Assembly (NCBI RefSeq): GCF_904849725.1
Contig: NC_058523.1
Location: forward strand, 171,722,689-171,786,688
Length of the DNA stretch: 64,000 bases
Reading direction: 5' to 3'
Source: Hordeum vulgare subsp. vulgare
Lineage: Eukaryota > Streptophyta > Magnoliopsida > Poales > Poaceae
A model generated the notes under the pieces. It was not told the DNA's origin. It did not search any database and worked only from the letters and a program-made list of their open reading frames with translations. The first letter of the stretch is position 1; every line of letters starts with the position of its first letter. Below, piece after piece: positions 57,723 to 64,000 of the stretch. A program made the translations under genes and the position numbers.

Positions 57723-60379
57723 ACTCCTGCTCGTCCTTGAGTAGGGAAGTGATAAAGACTGAATTTTTGATGTGGAATGCTACCTAGCATAGTTGTCCTT
57801 TGTAACTTCTTTCATGTGACATGAATGTTCAGATCCGTAAGATTCAAAACAATAGTTTTCTATTGACATGAAAACAATAATACTTCAAGCAAACTAGCAA
57901 GGTAATCATGAACTTTCGAAGTAACAAGGCCAAAGAAAGTTATCCCTACAAAATCATATAGTCTGGCTATGCTCCATCATCCTCACACAACTAATTTAAA
58001 TCATGCACAACCCTGGTATTGGACAAGTAATTGTTTTTGCACTCTTACTTTCTCAAACATTTTTCAACTATCACGCAATACATGAGCGTGAGCCATGGAT
58101 ATAGCACTATAGGTGGAATAGAGTGTGGTGGTGGTTGTGAGACAAAAAGGAGGAGATGGTCACATTAACTCGGCGTATTAAAGGGCTATGGAGATGCCCA
58201 TTAATAGATATCAATGTGAATGAGTAGGGGTTGCCATACAAAGGATGCACTAGAGATATAAGTAGGTGAAAGCTCAAAAGGAGAACTAGTGGGTGTGCAT
58301 CCAACTTGCTTGCTCACGAAGACCTAGGGCAATTTGAGGAAGCCCATCCTTGGAATATACAAGCCAAGTTATATAATAAAGATTCCCACTAGTATATGGT
58401 AGTGACAAAACAAGAGGCTCTCAATCATGAAGAACATGGTGCTATTCTGAAGCACAAGTGTGGAAAAAGATAGTAGCATTGTCCCTTCTCTCTTTCTTTC
58501 TCTTTTTTTTATTTGGGCTCTCTGGCCTCTTTTTTTATGTGGGCAACTTTGGCCGTTTTTTTAATTTCCTCATATGGGAAAATGCTCTAATAATGATGAT
58601 CATCAAACTTTTATTTACTCACAGCTCAAAGCTCAGAACGGTGATGACTCTATAGGAAATGCCTCTGACAGTGTACCGGGATGTGCAACGATCTAGCTTG
58701 GCATGTGACGTTGAAACATCTCGCTAGCTATCTTACGATCATGCAATGGCAATATGAGAGTGACGGCACAAGTCATGAGACGGAACGATGGGAGTTGCAT
58801 GGCAATATATCTCGGAATGGCTATGAAAATGCCATAGTAGGTAGGTATGGTGGCTGTTTTGAGGAAGACATATGGTGGGTTTGTGCACCGACGAAAATTG
58901 CACGACACTAGAGAGGCTAGCAAAGGTGGAAGGTGAAAGTGCATATATACCATGGACTCACATTAGTCATGAAGAACTCACATACTTGTTGCGAAAGTTT
59001 TTATTAGTAATCGAAACAAAGTGCTAAACGCATACTCCTAGGGGAAGGGTTGGTAGGTGTTAACCATCGCGTGATCCCGACCGCAACACAAAGGATGACA
59101 ATAAATAGATCAATTATGCTCCGACTTCCTAACATAGCGGTTCACCATACATGCATGTTACGGGAATCACTAACTTCAACACAAGTATTTCTAGATTAAC
59201 AACACCCTACTAACATAACTCTTAATATTACCAAATCCACGCCTGAAAACTAATTGAGAGGAATCAAACTTTTCTTTCTACTCAATGCACATGAAGATGG
59301 AAGTTTTTGTATCCTCTTTGGGTATATATCACCTTTGGGAGTACTTTCATAGCACAAACCAACTACCAAGTCACGCACCGCCGTGCTCTAAAAGATCTAA
59401 GTGAAGCACATAGAGCAAAATTATCTTGCTCAAAAGATATAAGTGAAGCACAATGAGCATTCTAGAAAAATCATGATGAATGCATGTCTCTCTCAAAAGG
59501 TGTGCAGCAAGGATGATTGTGACACAACAAAAAGAAAAGACTCCTATGATACAAGATGCTCCAAGCAAAACACATATCATGTGGTGAATAAAAATATAGC
59601 TCCAAGTAATGTTACCGATGGATTGAAGACGAAAGAGGGGATGCCTTCCCGGGGCATCCCCAAGCTTAGGCTTTTTGGTGTCCTTGAATTTGTCTTGGGA
59701 TGCCTTGGGCATCCCCAAGCTTGAGCTCTTTCCACTCTTTATCCATTTGTCGATGAGAACATCACCCAAAACTTGAAAACTTCACAACACAAAACTTAAA
59801 TAGAAACTCGTGATATCATTAGCACAAGAAAACAAACTACCACCTCTTTAGGTACTGTAGAAATCTTGATTTCTATTTATATTGGTGTTAGATTACTGTA
59901 TTCTCACTTTTCCATGGCTAGTACCCCCCGATACTATCCATAGTTTCATCAAAACAAGCAACCAACTCAACAAAAATAGAATCTGTCAAAAACAGACCAA
60001 TCTGTAGCAATCTGTATACTTCGTATACTTATGGTACCTCAAAAATTCTGAAAAATTTGCCTGGGCAAAAGGCATATCAACCAGAAGCAAAAAGAATCAA
60101 CTGATAATCTCTCTCGGAATAAAAATGAAAAATAATCTCTTGAGCGAAAAGTTTCTGTCTCTTTCCAGCAGGATCAAACAACCATCACCAAGACTAGGCA
60201 TAAAGGTTTTGCCTTTTCTCAAACGCAAAAAGAAACAAAAAGACACAATCATAACAGAATTATGATGGCGTGGACGCAACAAAAGAGAAAGCAAAAGGCA
60301 AAGATAAATTCATTGGGTTGCCTCCCAACAAGCGCCATTATTTAATGCCCTTAGCTAGGCATTGATGATTCAATGATGC
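57723..60379 (-). other. Non-coding internal region of the non-autonomous element
   Basis: 2.6 kb without a supported gene. Minus-strand motifs like the PPT (AAGCTTGGGGATGC) recur at about 59654-59668 and 59708-59722, with a partial one near 60878. A T-rich plus-strand run lies at 58490-58565. A short hydrophobic frame at 58458-58655 is low-complexity and rejected. Confidence 0.6.
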
Positions 60380-61129
60380 TCACACAAAAGACAAGAATTG
60401 AAGCACAACGAGAGCATCATAAAGCATGTGAAAATCAGATCTAAGTCTAACATTCTTCCTATGCATAGACATTTTATAGGAAAACAAATTGGCAAGACAA
60501 CCCATAGTTACCAAATGCAAGGAAGAAGAAAGATACAATAGCAATCTCAACATAACGAGAGGTAATCTGGTAACATGAAAGTTTCTACCACAATATTTTC
60601 TTCTCTCATAGCAATTACATGTGGGATCATATTCAAATTCAACAATATAGCTATCACAAAGGTTATTCTTTTCATGATCCACATGCATGCAAAGTTGACG
60701 CTCTTCAAAAATAGTGGGATTATCATCAACTAAAGTCATGACTTCTCCAAACCCACTTTCAATATTATTGCAATTATCAAATTCATCACGAGGCTTAAAC
60801 AAATTTTCAAGATCATAAGAAAAATTATCACCCCAATCACGATCATTGCAAAACGTAGTGGACATAGCAAAACTAGCATCCCCAAGCATAGGGTTTTGCA
60901 TATTTTTAGCATGATTGTCGTTAATAGAATTTATAATGAAACCATTGCAATCATGCTTTTCATCCAAGGAGCCCTCGTGAATCACTTCATAAATTTCTTC
61001 ATCACGATTTTCAGATTCACGCATCACAAGCAAAACTCCATAAAGATAGTCAAGTGCACTCAACTCACTAGCAATTGGATCAACATAATTGGATCTCTTA
61101 AAGAGATTAGCAAGTGGATGAGGATCCAT
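60380..61129 (-). CDS. Uninterrupted ORF of unknown function in the non-autonomous LTR element
   Basis: 249 codons from ATG 61129 (MDPHPLANLFKRSNYVDP) to a stop at 60380, read away from the PBS about 230 bp upstream, where gag would normally start. The product is acidic (Asp, Glu, Asn rich) in residues 50-170, with a Cys/His-containing stretch (YDPTCNCYERRKYC) near 175. It then has a leucine-rich hydrophobic segment (VMLRLLLYLSSSLHLV, about residues 190-206) that could be a membrane or core helix, and a basic tail. No zinc knuckle of exact gag spacing, protease or RT motif is visible. I cannot name the family. Being open in an otherwise non-coding, 4%-diverged element, it may be under selection as a trans-acting or packaging factor, or be a shortened gag derivative. 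Confidence 0.55.
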   Translation of the reverse strand: MDPHPLANLFKRSNYVDPIASELSALDYLYGVLLVMRESENRDEEIYEVIHEGSLDEKHDCNGFIINSINDNHAKNMQNPMLGDASFAMSTTFCNDRDWGDNFSYDLENLFKPRDEFDNCNNIESGFGEVMTLVDDNPTIFEERQLCMHVDHEKNNLCDSYIVEFEYDPTCNCYERRKYCGRNFHVTRLPLVMLRLLLYLSSSLHLVTMGCLANLFSYKMSMHRKNVRLRSDFHMLYDALVVLQFLSFV

Positions 61130-61388
61130 ATCACTAGATTTTCAGCAAGCGAAGATGCAAGCATATTGAAGGCACATAACACACAAGCAAACAGAAAGCA
61201 AGCGAGAAAAAAGGGCGAACGAAAAAGGAAAACAAAAAAGGCAAATATTTTTGTAAATTTTTGTTTTTCAGAAGTGGCGGAGAGGAAAACGAGAGGCAAA
61301 AAAAGTAAATGCAAGAGATGAGTTTCTGACACTTACTTGGATGAGTTCTTGACTTGATCCTCCCCGGCAACGGCGCCAGAAATTCTTC
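61130..61388 (-). other. Leader of the non-autonomous element
   Basis: Between the PBS and the ATG of the 249-codon ORF; purine-rich on the plus strand; no gene. Confidence 0.6.
61361..61380 (-). other. Primer binding site of the non-autonomous element
   Basis: The minus strand carries TGGCGCCGTTGCCGGGG, the same type as the deleted Gypsy at 40047. This suggests use of the same tRNA and perhaps mobilisation by Gypsy enzymes. Confidence 0.75.
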
Positions 61389-62918
61389 TGCTACGGCGAC
61401 AGAAATCCTTCTGTCGTCTCTTGAGCTTGCGTTGGTTTTTCCCTTGAAGAGGAAAGGGCGATGCAGCATAGGAGCAGTAAGTATTTCCCTCAGTTTGAGA
61501 ACCATGGTATCAATCCAGTAAGAGAATCACGTCAAGTCCAGAGTAGCTGCGCAAACACAAAAGAGCTTGCACCCAACGCTATAAAGGGGTTGCCAATCCC
61601 TTCAAGATTGATTGCAAAGTGAGATCTGAAGGTGGAAAGTGCAACGAAGTAAAAGTGTAAGGCTGAAAATATGGTGTGAAGTAGACCCCGGGGCCATAGT
61701 GTTCACTAGAGGCTTCTCTCAAAATAGAAAATAATACGGTGGGTGAACAAATTACTGTCGAGCAATTGATAGAACCAAGCAAAGTCATGACGATATCTAA
61801 GGCAATGATCATACATATAGGCATCACGTCCGAGACAAGTAGACCGATACTTTCTGCATCTACTACTATTACTCCACACATGGACCGCTATCCAGCATGC
61901 ATCTAGTGTATTGAGTTCATGACGAACAGAGTAATGCCTTAAGCAAGATGATATGATGTAGAGGGATAAACTCAAACCAATGATGAAAACCCAATCTTTT
62001 TACCCTTGATGGCAACAACATGATGCGTGCCTCGCTACGCCTTCTGTCACTGGGTGAGGTCACCACACGGTATGAACCAAAAACCAAGCACTTCTCCCAT
62101 TCAAAGAATCATAGATCAAGTTGGCCAAACAAAACCCACAACTCGAAGAGAATTACAAGGATATGAAATCATGCATATAAGAGATCAGAAGAAACTAAAA
62201 TAAGATTCATAGATAATCTGATCATAAATCCACAATTCATCGGATCTCGACAAACACACCGCATAAGAAGATTACATCGGATAGATCTCCATGAAGATCA
62301 TGGAGAACTTTGTATTGAAGATCCAAGAGAGAGAAGAAGCCATCTAGCTACTAACTATGGACCCGAAGGTCTATGGTGAACTACTCACGCATCATCGGAG
62401 AGATCATGGTGTTGATGAAGAAGCCCTCCGTATTCGAATCCCCCTCCGGCAGGGCACCAGAACGTGCCCCAGATGGATCTTGCGGAGACAGAAGCTTGCG
62501 GCAGCGGAAAAGTAATTTCGTGGATCTCTCCTTCAGTTTTGGAATTTTTCTGGATTTATAGGTGGAAGAGGTAGGGCAGACGTGCCTCAGGGGGCCCACA
62601 AGCCTGCTAGGCGCGGGCCACCCTGGCCGCGCCTAGGGGGCTTGTGGGGTCCCGTGCTGGCCCATGTCTTGGTTTACAAGTCTGGCGCGTATCTTTTGTT
62701 CCGAAAAAAATCTTTTCGGAAGTTTTATTCCGTTTGGACACCGTTTAAAATCCTCCTGTGAAAAGGGTCAAAAACATGGAAAAAACAGGAACTGGCACTT
62801 GGCACTGAGTTAATAAGTTAGTCCCAAAGAAGATATAAAAGGCATACAAAACATCCAAAGTTTGACAAGATAATAGCATGGAAGCATAAAAAATTATAGA
62901 TACGTTGGAGACGTATCA
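61389..62918 (-). repeat. 5' LTR of the non-autonomous element
   Basis: 1530 bp, from TGCTACGGCGACAGAAATCC to GTTGGAGACGTATCA. The minus-strand start is TGATACGTCTCCAACG. Confidence 0.9.
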
Positions 62919-63003
62919 GAGTTCATTAAATAATTTGATTAGATGAACTTAATTATCATGAACTTAGTCTAAAACTGTCTTTACAATCTATATTGTAGAT
63001 CCA
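62919..63003 (+). other. Angela leader, last part
   Basis: GAGTTCATTAAATAATTTG continues the leader after the TSD and leads to the gag ATG at 63004. Confidence 0.8.
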
Positions 63004-64000
63004 ATGGCCCACGCCAATGTCCCCATGGACTTCAACGCGTTCCTAGAGAAAACCAAGCTGAAAGACGATGGAACCAACTATACAGACTGGGTCCGTAACT
63101 TGAGGCTCATCCTCATAGCTTCCAAGAAAATATATGTCCTTGATGCACCGCTAGGTGACACAACCGTTTTCCCAGCGGCTCAAGATGTTATGAACGACCG
63201 ACAGTCGCCTAGTGATGATTACTCCTTGGTTCAGTGCGGCATGCTTTACAGTTTAGAACAGGGGCTCCAAAAGCTTTTTGAGCAACATGGAGCATATGAG
63301 ATGTTCCAAGCGCTGAAACTGGTTTTCCAAGCTCATGCCCGGGTCGAGAGATATGAAGTCTCCCACAAGTTCTTCAGTTGTAAGATGGAGGAAAAAGGTT
63401 CTGTCAGCGAGCACATACTCAAAATGTCTGGGTTACACAACCGATTGTCTCAGCTGGGAGTTAATCTTCTGGATGACTTGGTTATTGACAGAATCCTCTA
63501 GTTGCTTCCACCTAGCTACAAGAGCTTTGTGATGAACTAGAACATGCAAGTGATGGAGAAGACCATTTCCGAGTTGTATTCAATGCTAAAATCAGCGGAG
63601 GTGGAAATCAAAAAGGAACATCAAGTGTTGATGGTGAATAAGACCACTAGTTTCAAGAAAGGCAAGGGTAAGAAGAACTTCAAGAAGGATAGCAAAGTAG
63701 TTGTCATGCCCAGTAAACCAGTTTCCGGGAAGAAGTCCAAGAATGGACACAAGCCTAAGACTGAGTGCTGTTATTGCAAGGGAAACAATCACTAGAAGTG
63801 GAACTGCCCGAAGTACTTAGCGGATAACAAGGCCGACAACGTCAAAGGTATATATGATATACATGTTATTGACATGTAACTTACCAGCGCTTGTAGTAGC
63901 TCCTGGTATTTGATACCGGTGCGGTTGCTCACATTTGTAACTCAAAACACGAGCTGCGGAATAAGCGGAGACGGGCATAGGACGTGGTGACGATCCGCAT
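63004..64000 (+). pseudogene. Angela-like Copia gag, with stops, running off the window
   Basis: Starts at ATG 63004 (MAHANVPMDFNAFLEKTKLK), with DGTNYTDWVRNLRLILIASK typical of BARE-1/Angela gag. Open to TAG at 63499-63501. The same frame continues past a second TAG (about 63538) through VMEKTISELYSMLKSAE to a CCHC knuckle, CCYCKGNNH then C, where a TAG replaces the residue after His (63793-63795, likely TGG to TAG). The basic KKGKGKKNFKKD tract precedes the knuckle. The protease start (LIPVRLLTF region, shifted) begins near 63900. Three or more stops mean no functional gag. Confidence 0.88.

Larger units (their letters stand above)
41721..62918 (-). mobile_element. Non-autonomous LTR retrotransposon (minus strand), split by a Sirevirus
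   Basis: LTRs at 41721-43008 plus 57468-57706 (3' LTR, split) and at 61389-62918 (5' LTR), with perfect TSD GAGTT at 41716-41720 and 62919-62923. Without the Sirevirus it is about 6.74 kb. The PBS and PPT are of Gypsy type. The internal region (57707-61388) has no RT, integrase or protease, only one uninterrupted 249-codon ORF next to the PBS. The LTRs differ by about 4% in a sampled 370-bp stretch, so it is older than the Sirevirus inside it. Confidence 0.88.
34154..64000 (+). mobile_element. Angela/BARE-1-like Copia retrotransposon (continues past window)
   Basis: 5' LTR 34154-35848, PBS 35850, leader 35866-36922, interrupted by a Gypsy element (36923-41594), leader again 41595-41720, interrupted by a non-autonomous LTR element (41721-62918), then leader and gag from 62919. 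Removing both insertions with one TSD copy each restores a continuous Angela-type leader of about 1.3 kb. Its pol and 3' LTR are outside the window. It inserted into the RT of the older Copia at 34153. Confidence 0.9.

Noticed and set aside
59371..59769. 132-codon minus-strand frame with hydrophobic residues
   Set aside because: Non-coding interior of the non-autonomous element spanning PPT-like repeats; start context and composition do not support a gene.
1..64000. CRISPR arrays, bacterial operons, riboswitches, rRNA or tRNA genes
   Set aside because: None seen; all repeats are explained by plant transposable elements, and ribosome binding sites do not apply to this genome type.

Overview
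The window is intergenic DNA from a large grass genome. The LTR, leader and PBS sequences match what I know of the WIS/Angela/BARE-1 Copia group and the Maximus-type Sirevirus, so the host is most likely a Triticeae species (wheat, Aegilops, barley or rye). Almost every base belongs to a transposable element. I found no intact host gene, no rRNA or tRNA gene, and no bacterial-type feature.

Layout, left half. 1-2619: minus-strand WIS-like Copia (leader and 5' LTR; its body runs off the left edge), inserted into a chromodomain Gypsy element. 2620-15289: that Gypsy element, with a leader-ORF remnant, a gag-pol frame broken by one TAG, and a 3' LTR of about 4 kb. A hAT transposon (10388-13862, 8-bp TSD) sits inside that LTR. 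15290-16340: CACTA fragment with tandem repeats and hairpins. 16341-20573: GC-rich DNA of unknown origin, split by a second hAT (16817-20215, perfect 8-bp TSD). 20574-24826: Helitron-like element carrying gene and LINE fragments. 24827-25815: A-rich block of decayed short ORFs, possibly an old pararetrovirus. 25816-28282: a Copia LTR scrap and a minus-strand Gypsy LTR.

Layout, right half: a deep nest. A WIS-like Copia (about 28283-34153, decayed gag-pol) is cut by an Angela-like Copia (34154 to beyond 64000). The Angela leader holds two minus-strand insertions. The first is a Gypsy element with most of pol deleted (36923-41594, TSD ATGAT/ACGAT). The second is a non-autonomous LTR element (41721-62918, TSD GAGTT) with one open 249-codon ORF. 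The 3' LTR of the second is itself split by a 14.45-kb Maximus-type Sirevirus (43009-57462, TSD GTTCT). Angela resumes at 62919 and its gag starts at 63004.

How the genes work together. In each retrotransposon gag packages the RNA, pol (protease, integrase, reverse transcriptase, RNase H) copies and inserts it, and LTR, PBS and PPT provide the cis signals. The hAT transposases cut and paste elements bounded by their TIRs. All coding copies here carry stops, frameshifts or deletions, so the window is a record of past activity. The most interesting parts are the env-like gene of the Sirevirus, which seems to have its own promoter and 5'-UTR intron; the open ORF of the non-autonomous element; the Helitron with captured fragments; the possible pararetrovirus remnant; and short motifs (CCTCA/TGAGG, GGAC-n5-GTCC) that recur throughout the Sirevirus.
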